Source: Caryophanales bacterium UBA5026
GTDB lineage: Bacteria > Bacillota_I > Bacilli_A > RF39 > UBA660
Length of the DNA: 26,252 bases
Reading direction: 5' to 3'
Assembly: GCA_002416285.1 (NCBI GenBank)
Contig: DICM01000023.1
Location: 413-26,664 of the forward strand
The translations under genes and the position numbers were made by a program. Positions 12,473 to 21,192 of this stretch are shown piece after piece (within the stretch, counting starts at the first letter, position 1; the number at the start of each line of letters is the position of its first letter). A model generated the notes under the pieces. It saw only the letters and a list, made by a program, of their open reading frames with translations. It was not told the DNA's origin and did not search any database.

Positions 12473-14395
12473 ATGAAAAATGGAGTATCAGTAATAATTC
12501 CGTGTTATAACACAGAAAAATACTTATCTAAATGCCTTGATATGATTTTAAAACAAGATGGTATTAATTTAGAAATAATATTAATAGATGATTGTTCAAA
12601 TGATGGGACTTTAGAAATTATTAAGGATTATGCAAGCAAATATAATAATATTAAATTTTTAGAAAACAAAAGTAACATGGGAGCTGGATATTCTAGAAAT
12701 CGAGCATTAAAGGAAGCTACTTATGAATACATTTCTTTTATTGATTCTGATGATTATATTGAAAATGATTTTTATAAAGAAATGATTGGCACATTAAAAA
12801 AGGGAAAAGCAGACGTAGTCGTATGTGATATTTTTGTTAGATATGATGATCAATCAAATATCGATGTAAGAAGTGAGGCTTGTAGTAATTCTAAAGATAG
12901 ATTTAGTTTTATAAATAATGGCTTAGCTGCTTCTCCATGTAATAAAATTTTCAAAAAGGAATTATTATTAAAATATCCTTTTGCAGAAGGAATAATGAAT
13001 GAAGATATTCCAACAGTTATAGCAGTTTTAATTAATGCAAATAAAGTTGTTTATACTAAGGATACTTATTACAACTATATTCAAAGAAAACATTCAGTAC
13101 AAAACAGTTTTTTATCAGATAAAAAATTGGATATATTTAAAGCATTAGATTTACTCGAAAAAAGAGTTGCCAGAAATAATAAAAATAAAAAATATTGGAA
13201 TGCAATAATATATAATCAAATTATAATGTTTTTAATATACGTTATCCCAAAAGAAGAAGATTTTTTCAAAAGACAAAAATTTATCAAAAAATTCGTCAAA
13301 TTATCTAAAAAGTATAGTATAAGAAAAAATAATTTATGGTGGAATTTTCTCGAGAGTCAAGGCAAGAAACATAATTTTTATTATCGTGCTTTGCTTAAAA
13401 CAATGTGTAATAATTTTGTTTTTACGTCAAATTTAATTATAGAATTTTATAAAAAGTATAATAGCTATTTTAAAAAAAGTGTAATAAAAGACGATATAGA
13501 CATGAAAGAAATAGTATATTATGCAAAAAAACAAAGTAAAATGAAACACTCTAAATTTAAAATATCTGTTGTAATACCAAATTATAACTATGAAAAGTTT
13601 TTACTACAAAGACTATATAGTATATTATATCAAAAGGTTCAAATTGCCGAAATAATAATCTTGGATGATTGTTCAAAAGATAATAGTAGAAAATTAATTG
13701 ACGAAATTGAACAAACCATTAGTAAATTAATTCCAATTACTAAAGTATACAACGAAAAAAATAGTGGTTCAGCATTTAAGCAATGGGAAAAAGGTTTTTC
13801 ACTAGCAACGGGAGATTATGTTTGGATAGCAGAAGCAGATGATTATTGTGAACAAAACTTTTTGAAGAAAGTTACAAAACCCTTAAAAAAGAATAATGAT
13901 ATAGTAATTTCATATGCCGACACTGCATTTATTAATCAAGATGGATTAATTATAATGAAAACAATCAAGCCAGAAATTGATATTTTAAAAACAGGACATT
14001 GGGATTCTAATTTTGTTAATGATAGTAAAGATGAAATATCAAAGTATGCTTATTTAAACTGCACTATTGCAAATGTTTCATCAATAATAATAAAAAATGA
14101 TGATTATAATGAATATTTTAAAAAATCAAGAGAATTCAAACAAGCCGGAGATTGGTTGTTTTACTTGAATGTAATGAAAAACGGGAAAATTGCGTTTTAT
14201 AACAAGCCATTGAATTACTATAGATTACACGGTAATAATGTTACATCAACAACAAAAAAACAATTGTATTTCGATGAAATTGTAAAAATTCATGATTATA
14301 TATCAGCTGAATATAGTTTAACAACAGAACAAAAAAAATCTATTAAAGCAAGACAAAGGTTTTTGAAAAAGGTTTGGGGATTGAATGAAAAATAG
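12473..14395 (+). CDS. Two-domain GT2-GT2 glycosyltransferase
   Basis: 640 residues from the ATG at 12473 with GAGGAG in front. The frame is open to a TTG 15 nt upstream, which would overlap that site. Domain 1 (about 4-230) begins VSVIIPCYNTEKYL and has LIDDCSNDGT and the FIDSDDY metal motif. A helical, Lys-rich linker of some 130 residues (about 230-360) follows. Domain 2 (about 362-635) begins ISVVIPNYNYEKFL and has ILDDCSKDNS and WIAEADDYCE. Both domains keep their Asp motifs, so the protein may add two sugars in turn, as bifunctional wall-polysaccharide transferases do. It overlaps the next gene by 11 nt. Confidence 0.9.
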   Translation: MKNGVSVIIPCYNTEKYLSKCLDMILKQDGINLEIILIDDCSNDGTLEIIKDYASKYNNIKFLENKSNMGAGYSRNRALKEATYEYISFIDSDDYIENDFYKEMIGTLKKGKADVVVCDIFVRYDDQSNIDVRSEACSNSKDRFSFINNGLAASPCNKIFKKELLLKYPFAEGIMNEDIPTVIAVLINANKVVYTKDTYYNYIQRKHSVQNSFLSDKKLDIFKALDLLEKRVARNNKNKKYWNAIIYNQIIMFLIYVIPKEEDFFKRQKFIKKFVKLSKKYSIRKNNLWWNFLESQGKKHNFYYRALLKTMCNNFVFTSNLIIEFYKKYNSYFKKSVIKDDIDMKEIVYYAKKQSKMKHSKFKISVVIPNYNYEKFLLQRLYSILYQKVQIAEIIILDDCSKDNSRKLIDEIEQTISKLIPITKVYNEKNSGSAFKQWEKGFSLATGDYVWIAEADDYCEQNFLKKVTKPLKKNNDIVISYADTAFINQDGLIIMKTIKPEIDILKTGHWDSNFVNDSKDEISKYAYLNCTIANVSSIIIKNDDYNEYFKKSREFKQAGDWLFYLNVMKNGKIAFYNKPLNYYRLHGNNVTSTTKKQLYFDEIVKIHDYISAEYSLTTEQKKSIKARQRFLKKVWGLNEK

Positions 14396-15938
14396 TCTAA
14401 ATAAAATTATTTTTATATTAACAATCTGTTCGTTTTTTTGGATAATCCTTTGCTCATTTTTCTTTGAATCAAATGTTTATTACTCCCAGAATAGGATTAT
14501 AAGCTTTTCTTTTAGTTTACTAATTTTATGTTTATGGTTTTATTTATATAAAGGTATAAATCATATTAAGGAATCAAGAATAAATATAAAATTTGAAATT
14601 ATTACATTAAGTTGCTTTTTCATTTTAGTTACAATAATTCAATTTGCTGTTTTAAAGCAATTAAGTGTAGAACCATCGTGGGATTTTGGTGTTGTTTTTG
14701 ATAACGCATATAACTTTGTTTCGACAGGAAGTATTGAAAATGCTGTTTATTCAGGATATTTTCAATATTTCCCTAATAATATTATGCTATTTTGTTTATT
14801 AATTGTTTTTATAAAAATTGGGTCTTTAATAGGAATAAGTGCATTGGCTAGTGCATGGGTTATGAATATTGCTTTTATTGATTTATCACTGTTATTGCTT
14901 TATCTGGTTTGTAGAAAAAAATTTAGTAAGAAAACCGGTATTTTCTCATTAGTAATTATCTTTTTCTTTTTACCATTATTTTTATATACACCTATATTTT
15001 ATTCTGACACATTATCTTTATTTGTTGGAATATCTTTAATATATGTTTTTTCTTTTATTAATAATAAAAATTCGGTGGTTAAAAATATTGTTTTATTTAT
15101 TTTAGTAGGTATTATTGCTTTTTTGGGAAAGGAAATTAAAATAACTTCACTTTTTGTATTAATTTCATTAATTTTTAATTGGATTGTAGTTGAGAAACAT
15201 TTTAAAGCTTTTATTTTACCATTTGTTTCCTTAATTTCTATGTGTATCTTTATTATTGTTTTTAACTATACCATAGTAAAAAATGATAGATTTAGTTTTC
15301 AAGTGAATAATTATGGTAGCTATCCATTTACTCATTGGATAATGATGGGAATAGAGGATAAAGATTTTGATAATTCCGATAGGAATAGTTATGGTGGATA
15401 TAATCTTCGTGACTATGATTTAACAAGAAATTTTGATACCGGAAAGGATGCAATTAAATTCAATATAAGTGAATATATAAGGAGAGTCAAATTGTATGGA
15501 TTTAATGGATATATAGAATATTTATCAAGAAAAACCGTTAATGCTTGGACAGATGGTTTATATTACAGCGATGTTAAATTGGGAAGAAATCCTTATGATA
15601 ATAACTCAAGTATGAGAAAATTAATATATGAAAATAATTATACAAGATATGCAATATTATATTTTTCCCAGTCTGTTCAATTCGCATTTTTAATTTTACT
15701 GATCTTAGGAAGCATATTTAAGTTTTTAAAAAGTGAAAAAGAAATTGATTATGTTAGAATGTCAATATTGTGTATTATGTTTTTCTTATTATTTTGGGAA
15801 AATAGAAGTAGATATTTAGTAAATTTTATTCCATTGTTTATTCTGATTATAACTGAATTTTATTTTATGATGTTTCAAAGAAATAATAAAGGTAAAATAA
15901 TGTTTTTAAAAAAAGGACAGGAAATTGAAAATACTTAA
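14385..15938 (+). CDS. GT-C membrane glycosyltransferase
   Basis: 517 residues with about 10-11 membrane segments. After the second segment an outside loop reads EPSWDFGVVFDNAYNFV and then YFQYFPNN. An acidic residue in the first large external loop followed by such a pattern is typical of GT-C enzymes (PMT/ArnT-like), which use polyprenyl-phosphate sugars outside the cell. A large polar loop (about 290-420) would bind the acceptor. It starts 11 nt inside the end of the double-GT2 gene. With GtrB- and GtrA-type proteins encoded downstream, it probably puts side-chain sugars on the exported glycan. The sugar is unknown. Confidence 0.75.
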   Translation: MKNSLNKIIFILTICSFFWIILCSFFFESNVYYSQNRIISFSFSLLILCLWFYLYKGINHIKESRINIKFEIITLSCFFILVTIIQFAVLKQLSVEPSWDFGVVFDNAYNFVSTGSIENAVYSGYFQYFPNNIMLFCLLIVFIKIGSLIGISALASAWVMNIAFIDLSLLLLYLVCRKKFSKKTGIFSLVIIFFFLPLFLYTPIFYSDTLSLFVGISLIYVFSFINNKNSVVKNIVLFILVGIIAFLGKEIKITSLFVLISLIFNWIVVEKHFKAFILPFVSLISMCIFIIVFNYTIVKNDRFSFQVNNYGSYPFTHWIMMGIEDKDFDNSDRNSYGGYNLRDYDLTRNFDTGKDAIKFNISEYIRRVKLYGFNGYIEYLSRKTVNAWTDGLYYSDVKLGRNPYDNNSSMRKLIYENNYTRYAILYFSQSVQFAFLILLILGSIFKFLKSEKEIDYVRMSILCIMFFLLFWENRSRYLVNFIPLFILIITEFYFMMFQRNNKGKIMFLKKGQEIENT

Positions 15939-16050
15939 AGAGGTGGAAAAATTATATTAATACCACTCAAAAATATGCTTGTTTCAAATTTTGAAATCCT
16001 CTATAAGGAGGGGAATTCGTTTTTAATATTAATGAGATTTATCGTATATA
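15939..16050. other. Gene-free stretch before the GT-C relic
   Basis: It holds a short frame (from ATG 15975 to a TGA at 16059) with no family resemblance. AGGAGG occurs at 16005-16010 without a believable gene behind it. Together with the relic that follows, this is probably degraded coding DNA. Confidence 0.4.
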
Positions 16051-16263
16051 TGAAAAATTGAACTGAGTAGAGAAAACGCAATGGCATTTGCATTCTGGTT
16101 TTTAATATAACAATATATTTTTTTACTGGAGATACATGACAGATATTTATATTTAGGTGAGGTAATTTTAATAATATATTCTGTAGTATATAGAGAAAAT
16201 TTGTTTCTTATATTAATAATCACTTTTGATTTCATTAATTGTGTACTCTTATTATTTGAATAA
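16051..16263 (+). pseudogene. Relic of a GT-C membrane glycosyltransferase (C-terminal part)
   Basis: One frame from 16054 to the TAA at 16261 reads as a membrane protein tail, interrupted by a TAA at 16108. It contains RENAMAFAFWFLI, then the stop, then YIFLLEIHDRYLYLGEVI and two more hydrophobic stretches. The IHDRYLY motif matches the M-H-E-R-Y motif near the end of many GT-C mannosyl/glycosyltransferases. No upstream part, start codon or ribosome binding site fits it, so the front is lost and the rest is decaying. Confidence 0.6.
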
Positions 16264-16368
16264 TTTTAATTATAGTGGTATTATTAAATTGCAAACAATA
16301 ATTTATGAAATAATCATAATGTGTTTTTCAATTATTATTTTATGAACTTGATAAAGGAGATGGTGATA

Positions 16369-17343
16369 ATGAAAAAAAATAGCATTTTATACATAGTAGT
16401 ACCTTGTTATAATGAAGAGGCTGTTTTAAATGAAACAACTAAACAACTTAGAAGTAAAATGGAAACTTTAATTGAAAACGGTAAGATATCTAAATTGAGT
16501 AAGGTAATGTATGTAAACGATGGTTCTAATGATAAGACGTGGACTATTATACAAAAAACAAATTTGGATGATAAAATGTTTACTGGAATTAATTTATCTA
16601 GAAATCGCGGACATCAAAATGCACTTCTAGCTGGGCTAATGACAGCTAAAAAATATGCTGATGTAATAATTAGTATGGATGCTGATTTGCAAGATGACAT
16701 TAATGCAATAGACAAAATGATGGATAAGTATTATGAAGGAAATGAAGTAGTCTATGGAGTTCGAAGTAGTAGAAAAAAAGATACTTGGTTTAAGAAAACA
16801 ACAGCAGAAGGATTTTACAAATTTATGCAGATAATGGGTGTAAATATTGTTTATAATCACGCTGATTACAGATTAACAACAAAAAGAGTATTAGATGATT
16901 TTGAAAAATTTGGTGAAGTAAATCTATTTTTGAGAGGAATGTTTCCATTAGTTGGATATAAATCCGATGTAATATATTACGAAAGAAATGAAAGATTTGC
17001 TGGAGAAAGTAAATATCCATTAAAAAAGATGTTGAGTTTTGCATGGGATGGAATAACATCATTTAGTACTAAACCAATAAGATTCATCTTAAATTTAGGA
17101 ATAATAATATTGTTTTTAAGTTTTATAGTCATGGGATATTCTATTATTATGAAATTTACAGGACACACAGTTAGTGGATGGACTTTTATCGTATGCTCAA
17201 TTTGGCTAATAGCTGGAATACAAATGTTCTCACTTGGTATAATTGGTGAATATATAGGTAAAATTTATAGTGAAACAAAAAAACGTCCTAGGTATATTAT
17301 TAGTGATGATTTGAACGAGAGAGATCAAATTGAACATATTTAA
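16369..17343 (+). CDS. GtrB/DPM1-like polyprenyl-phosphate glycosyltransferase 1
   Basis: 324 residues from the ATG at 16369 (GGAG at 16356-16359); the upstream part of the open frame is non-coding in style. GT2 motifs are VVPCYNEEAVL (about 11-21), VNDGSNDKT, LSRNRGHQNA and SMDADLQDD. The acceptor side reads FLRGMFPLVG and FAGESKYPLKKM. Two C-terminal transmembrane segments (about 245-270 and 278-300) anchor it. Such enzymes make undecaprenyl-phosphate sugars on the inner face. A decayed gtrA follows directly, so this copy has lost its own flippase partner. Confidence 0.93.
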   Translation: MKKNSILYIVVPCYNEEAVLNETTKQLRSKMETLIENGKISKLSKVMYVNDGSNDKTWTIIQKTNLDDKMFTGINLSRNRGHQNALLAGLMTAKKYADVIISMDADLQDDINAIDKMMDKYYEGNEVVYGVRSSRKKDTWFKKTTAEGFYKFMQIMGVNIVYNHADYRLTTKRVLDDFEKFGEVNLFLRGMFPLVGYKSDVIYYERNERFAGESKYPLKKMLSFAWDGITSFSTKPIRFILNLGIIILFLSFIVMGYSIIMKFTGHTVSGWTFIVCSIWLIAGIQMFSLGIIGEYIGKIYSETKKRPRYIISDDLNERDQIEHI

Positions 17344-17345
17344 AA

Positions 17346-17520
17346 ATAAACTTTACAATAAAATACTATGAAGTACTAATGTATCTATTATTTGGTATTT
17401 TAACATTATTGATAAATATACTAATATATTATATAGCTAAAGATATATTGGGGTTTCGATATTAAATTTTTTCTTTTCTACTATAGCAATATATCTAAAA
17501 ATCAATGAAAATATAAAATA
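17346..17520 (+). pseudogene. Decayed gtrA-like flippase gene
   Basis: The frame from 17346 reads KYYEVLMYLLFGILTLLINI and on to LGFRY, then a TAA at 17463. This matches the first two membrane helices of the intact GtrA downstream (YRELILYLVFGVLTTAINIV). After the stop, another frame gives FFFSTIAIYLKINENIK up to 17520, in line with the next GtrA helix (IFSVLFAFITNK), so a small deletion or frameshift has broken the gene. The last third is absent. Its place directly behind a gtrB is the normal gtrA position. Confidence 0.7.
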
Positions 17521-17530
17521 AGGTGAAAAT

Positions 17531-18469
17531 ATGAAAAAAATATCAATAATTGTACCTTGCTATAATGAAGAGCAAACCATACCGCTTTTTTATGAGGAGA
17601 TTACAAAAGTAGCGAATACGATGAATAATGTGGAATTTGAATATCTATTTATTAATGATGGATCAAAAGATAAAACTTTATCGATTCTTCGAGACCTATC
17701 TAAAAAGGATGAAAAAGTCAGATATATTTCTTTTTCTAGAAACTTTGGAAAAGAAGCTGGAATGTATGCTGGTTTGGAAAATGCGACAGGAGATTATATC
17801 GCCGTAATGGATGCTGACTTACAAGATCCACCTTCTTTATTACCAAAAATGTTACCTTATCTAGAGAAAAAAGAATATGATTGTATTGCTACTAAAAGTA
17901 CTAGTCGAAATGGGTACTCATTCTTACGTAAATTTTTTACCAAATGGTTTTACATTATTATAGGAAAAATATCAAAAACAGAAATGATTCCAGGTGCACG
18001 TGATTTCCGCTTAATGACGAGACAAATGGTGGATGCAATTTTATCAATGAAGGAATATAATCGATATTCAAAAGGATTATTCAGTTTTGTCGGATTTGAC
18101 ACCAAATGGATTGAATTTGAGAATCAGGAAAGATCAGCTGGAAATTCTAAATTTAATTTCAAATCATTATTTTCATATGCCATTGAGGGAATTGTTGCTT
18201 TTTCCACAACACCACTTGTATTTGCGGCTCTGTTAGGAATGATTTTCTGCTTAATTGCATTCATAATGATTGTTGTGATTATTGTAAAAACATTAGTTTG
18301 GGGTGATCCTGTGAGTGGTTGGCCAAGTTTAGTGTGTATCGTTTTCTTAGTTGGTGGAGTTCAATTATTTTGCACGGGAATTATCGGTGAGTATTTATCA
18401 AAGGCATATTTAGAAACAAAGAAGCGACCAATATACATAGTAAAGGAGACAGAAAAAGAAAATGATTAG
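17531..18469 (+). CDS. GtrB/DPM1-like polyprenyl-phosphate glycosyltransferase 2
   Basis: 312 residues, with AAGGTG in front of the ATG. It has the same plan as the previous GtrB: IIVPCYNEEQTIPLF, FINDGSKDKT, SFSRNFGKEAGMYAGL, VMDADLQDPP, the acceptor-side FSFVGF and RSAGNSKFNFKSL, then two C-terminal membrane segments (about 230-255 and 265-290). The product is a polyprenyl-phosphate sugar used outside the cell. The codon use resembles that of the exporter genes, with CGT, CGA and CGC in use. Its stop overlaps the start of gtrA by 8 nt, the typical gtrB-gtrA arrangement. Confidence 0.95.
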   Translation: MKKISIIVPCYNEEQTIPLFYEEITKVANTMNNVEFEYLFINDGSKDKTLSILRDLSKKDEKVRYISFSRNFGKEAGMYAGLENATGDYIAVMDADLQDPPSLLPKMLPYLEKKEYDCIATKSTSRNGYSFLRKFFTKWFYIIIGKISKTEMIPGARDFRLMTRQMVDAILSMKEYNRYSKGLFSFVGFDTKWIEFENQERSAGNSKFNFKSLFSYAIEGIVAFSTTPLVFAALLGMIFCLIAFIMIVVIIVKTLVWGDPVSGWPSLVCIVFLVGGVQLFCTGIIGEYLSKAYLETKKRPIYIVKETEKEND

Positions 18470-18863
18470 CCTATTAAAAAAATATCGTGAATTAATTTTA
18501 TATCTTGTCTTCGGTGTTCTAACTACAGCTATAAATATTGTTACCTATTACATATGTAAAAAAATAGGCATCAATTATCAGATCAGCAATATTATCGCTT
18601 GGATATTTTCTGTTTTATTTGCCTTTATTACAAATAAAATTTATGTTTTTGAAAGTAACAAAACAGATTCAAAGACATTAATAAAAGAAATATCAAGCTT
18701 CTTTAGTTTTCGTCTTTTATCATTAGCAATGGACATGGGATGCATGTATATATTGGTTGAAGTTGTTGCGATAGATGATATGATTGCGAAAATTATTTCA
18801 AATATTATCGTTATCGTCGCTAATTATATATTTAGTAAGTTATTCATTTTTAAGAAGAATTAA
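18462..18863 (+). CDS. gtrA: GtrA-family flippase
   Basis: 133 residues with four transmembrane helices, the length and pattern of GtrA. An N-terminal cytoplasmic end (KKYREL) is followed by YLVFGVLTTAINIVTYYI, then IIAWIFSVLFAFITNKIYVF with its N-K-x-x-V-F signature, and two more helices ending FSKLFIFKK. GtrA proteins are thought to flip polyprenyl-phosphate sugars to the outer face. This one should serve the product of the adjacent GtrB and feed a GT-C transferase. It is probably the last gene of this transcript, because a perfect terminator overlaps its stop. Confidence 0.93.
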   Translation: MISLLKKYRELILYLVFGVLTTAINIVTYYICKKIGINYQISNIIAWIFSVLFAFITNKIYVFESNKTDSKTLIKEISSFFSFRLLSLAMDMGCMYILVEVVAIDDMIAKIISNIIVIVANYIFSKLFIFKKN

Positions 18864-18877
18864 TTCTTCTTTTTTTT
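18852..18877 (+). terminator. Terminator overlapping the gtrA stop
   Basis: AAGAAGAATT pairs with AATTCTTCTT in a 20-nt perfect palindrome (18852-18871) followed by T residues. Confidence 0.85.
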
Positions 18878-18945
18878 GCAAACCGAGGTTGTCTCATTAT
18901 GTACTTTTTTTGACGGAGCATCTAATATTATGAAAGGAGGAGAGT

Positions 18946-19920
18946 ATGGAATTACAAGGTATTGATATAAGTTCCCATAATAGAGATATTGACTATGAAA
19001 AGATCAAGGAAGCGGTTGACTTTGCCATGGTACGTACTAGTTATGGATTTTTTAATGAGGACAGTATGTATGAGGCACATTTATCAGGTCTAATGGCGGC
19101 TCAAATTCCATATGGTCTATATCATTACTCTTATGCGACAAATCTGGAGCAAGCCGCAGAAGAAGTAAATGGTTTTTTAAATATTGCAAAAAATTACAAG
19201 CCTGAATATCCTCTTGCTATTGATATGGAATATGATGAATGGAAAGTTCAAAATGGGAACCCTACTCCAGAGACTTTAATTGATATTTGTGCATATTTTT
19301 GTGAAAAATTAGAAGAAGCTGGTTATTATGCAATAATTTATTCAAATCTAAATTATTTTCAAACTGTTTTGAATGGTCCGAAGCTAGATCAGTATGATAA
19401 GTGGCTAGCGGAATGGTCTAGCGAACCAACTTATCAAAAAAAGTTTGGAATGTGGCAATATACTAGCAATGGAGAAATCATTGGAATTAATGGACGAGTT
19501 GACCGTGATATCGCTTATCTTGATTATCCTAACTTGATTCGTGAAGCTGGACTAAATCATCTAGGAGAAGAATCAGTCATATCACCAAGTGAGAACTACA
19601 AGGTTGGTGATATGGTTCATTATCATGAAATTTATACATCATCAACAAGTACAAAAGCACTGAAGCCCACCTATTCTACTGGAATAATTACCAAGATTAT
19701 TCCCAGAACCCCAAACCCCTACTTAATTGGTAATGGCACTGGCTGGATAAATGATACCAGTATTGATTATAAAATAAATCAAATAGAATATGTTGTTCAA
19801 CCGGGAGATACTTTAAGTGCCATTGCATTAAAATATGGTACGACGTATCAAGCCTTGGCAAAAAAGAATGGAATACCCAATCCTGATTTGATTTATCCAG
19901 GACAGCGAATTATAATCTAA
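18946..19920 (+). CDS. GH25 lysozyme with SH3-like and LysM domains
   Basis: 324 residues. GH25 muramidase domain at 1-190: the first strand GIDISSHN gives D7, AIDMEYDEW gives D93 and E95 (the catalytic D-x-E), and WQYTSNG with RVDRDIAY closes the fold. An SH3-like wall-binding part (about 215-275) carries YKVGDMVHY and GTGWINDTSI. A LysM domain (about 281-324) begins YVVQPGDTLSAIA. AAGGAGG is in front of the ATG, and there is no signal peptide. Lysozymes that lack one are usually phage endolysins or leave the cell by another route. It lies between glycan genes with its own terminator and could cut peptidoglycan during insertion of surface polymers. Confidence 0.93.
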   Translation: MELQGIDISSHNRDIDYEKIKEAVDFAMVRTSYGFFNEDSMYEAHLSGLMAAQIPYGLYHYSYATNLEQAAEEVNGFLNIAKNYKPEYPLAIDMEYDEWKVQNGNPTPETLIDICAYFCEKLEEAGYYAIIYSNLNYFQTVLNGPKLDQYDKWLAEWSSEPTYQKKFGMWQYTSNGEIIGINGRVDRDIAYLDYPNLIREAGLNHLGEESVISPSENYKVGDMVHYHEIYTSSTSTKALKPTYSTGIITKIIPRTPNPYLIGNGTGWINDTSIDYKINQIEYVVQPGDTLSAIALKYGTTYQALAKKNGIPNPDLIYPGQRIII

Positions 19921-19925
19921 AAATT

Positions 19926-19950
19926 GGAAACCACTTAAGCGTGGTTTTCA
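19926..19950 (+). terminator. Terminator after the GH25 gene
   Basis: AAACCAC (19928-19934) pairs with GTGGTTT (19941-19947) around TTAAGC. The T-run is weak. Confidence 0.6.
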
Positions 19951-19979
19951 TTTACTTATGCTTCAAAATCCTTTATAAT
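19951..19979 (+). promoter_or_regulatory. Promoter of the GT4/Alg14/Alg13 operon
   Basis: TTTACT (19951-19956), 17-nt spacer and TATAAT (19974-19979). It starts right behind the terminator, so this group is a separate transcript. It also argues against the ATG at 19984, which would be too close to the -10. Confidence 0.7.
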
Positions 19980-19995
19980 AAATATGGGTGATAGA

Positions 19996-21192
19996 ATGAA
20001 GAAAGTAACCATTCTTGCTCTCCATTTAGGGTATGGTGGAATTGAAAGAGCAATTGCAAATCTAGCAAATTTTATTTGTGATGAATATGAGGTAACAATT
20101 GTTTCAACCTATAAATTATATGATAAACCAGCATATGAATTTGATCCGAAAATCAAAGTAGAATATTTGATGGATGGAAAAATTGCTGTTAAAGTTGATG
20201 CATATAAACAATTATTAAGAGAAAAAAGGTTAGGAAAACTAGGAAAATTATTATTTCGTGATTATGTAAAAAAAGGAAAAATTAGCGATCTATTTAAAGA
20301 TATTAAATCAAGTTTTATAAATGTACGTGAAAAAAAACAAAAAATGATTTCATATATCATGTCATGTGACAGTGATATTATCATAAGTACTAGAGATATT
20401 CATAATACTTGGCTTGGCCAATATGGAAAACAAGACAGTATGAAAATAGGATGGGAACATAATCATCATAATAATAATGATAAATATATTAATAAAATTG
20501 TTCAATCGGTACAGAAGCTAGATTATTTTGTACTTGTTTCTGAAGAGTTAAAACAGTTCTATGAGGAACAATTAAAGGATAGCGCTTGTAGATGTATTTA
20601 TATTGCTAATTCAATTGATCGATTACCAGATGAACTATCTAACCTGGAAGAGCCAAATTTAATTAGTGTCGGCCGCTTATCTCCAGAAAAAGGACAATTG
20701 GATATAGTGGAAATAATGAAAAAATTACATCCGTTATTTCCGACTTGGACTTTAGAAATCATTGGAGATGGAGTGCTAAGAGAATCCTTAGAAGCAAAAA
20801 TAAAAAAAGAGGGACTAGAAGATGTAATCAAATTAGCAGGTTTTCAAAATCAGGATTATATTCAATCTAAATTATCTCATAGTTCTTTGTTTATTATGAC
20901 TTCCTATACAGAATCGTTTGGGATAGTTTTATTAGAGGCATTCGCCTATGGTGTTCCTTGTATTGCCTTTAATAGCGCACAAGGGGCTAATGATATTATT
21001 AAAAATAATACGAATGGGTATTTGATACCAAATCGCGATATTGATTTAATGTGTAAAAGAATTAGCGATTTAATAAAACAAGAAGCAAAACGAAAAGTAT
21101 TTGGATTAAGTGCTAGAAAAACTGCTGAAAAATACGATGCACATGCGATTGCGCAGGAATGGAAGTGTCTATTTGAAAAAGAAAAACAATAA
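19996..21192 (+). CDS. GT4 glycosyltransferase
   Basis: 398 residues from the ATG at 19996. I prefer it to the ATG at 19984 because GGGTG lies five bases before it, as with other starts here. GT-B fold: ILALHLGYGGIERAIANLA is the glycine-rich N-terminal loop (about 6-24). The C-terminal donor domain begins near 215 with LISVGRLSPEKGQLDIVEIM and ends in the E-x7-E motif ESFGIVLLEAFAYGVP. That is standard for GT4 retaining enzymes that use NDP-sugars. No membrane segment; it should work on the inner face with the Alg13/14-like pair encoded next. The next gene overlaps it in another frame. Confidence 0.92.
   Translation: MKKVTILALHLGYGGIERAIANLANFICDEYEVTIVSTYKLYDKPAYEFDPKIKVEYLMDGKIAVKVDAYKQLLREKRLGKLGKLLFRDYVKKGKISDLFKDIKSSFINVREKKQKMISYIMSCDSDIIISTRDIHNTWLGQYGKQDSMKIGWEHNHHNNNDKYINKIVQSVQKLDYFVLVSEELKQFYEEQLKDSACRCIYIANSIDRLPDELSNLEEPNLISVGRLSPEKGQLDIVEIMKKLHPLFPTWTLEIIGDGVLRESLEAKIKKEGLEDVIKLAGFQNQDYIQSKLSHSSLFIMTSYTESFGIVLLEAFAYGVPCIAFNSAQGANDIIKNNTNGYLIPNRDIDLMCKRISDLIKQEAKRKVFGLSARKTAEKYDAHAIAQEWKCLFEKEKQ

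Noticed and set aside
16029..16235. 68-residue minus-strand ORF in the gap before gtrB1
   Set aside because: Low-complexity AT-rich frame without a ribosome binding site. The plus strand there reads as a degraded GT-C gene, which explains the DNA better.
16636..17168. Three minus-strand ORFs under gtrB1
   Set aside because: Antisense shadows of a complete GT2 gene.
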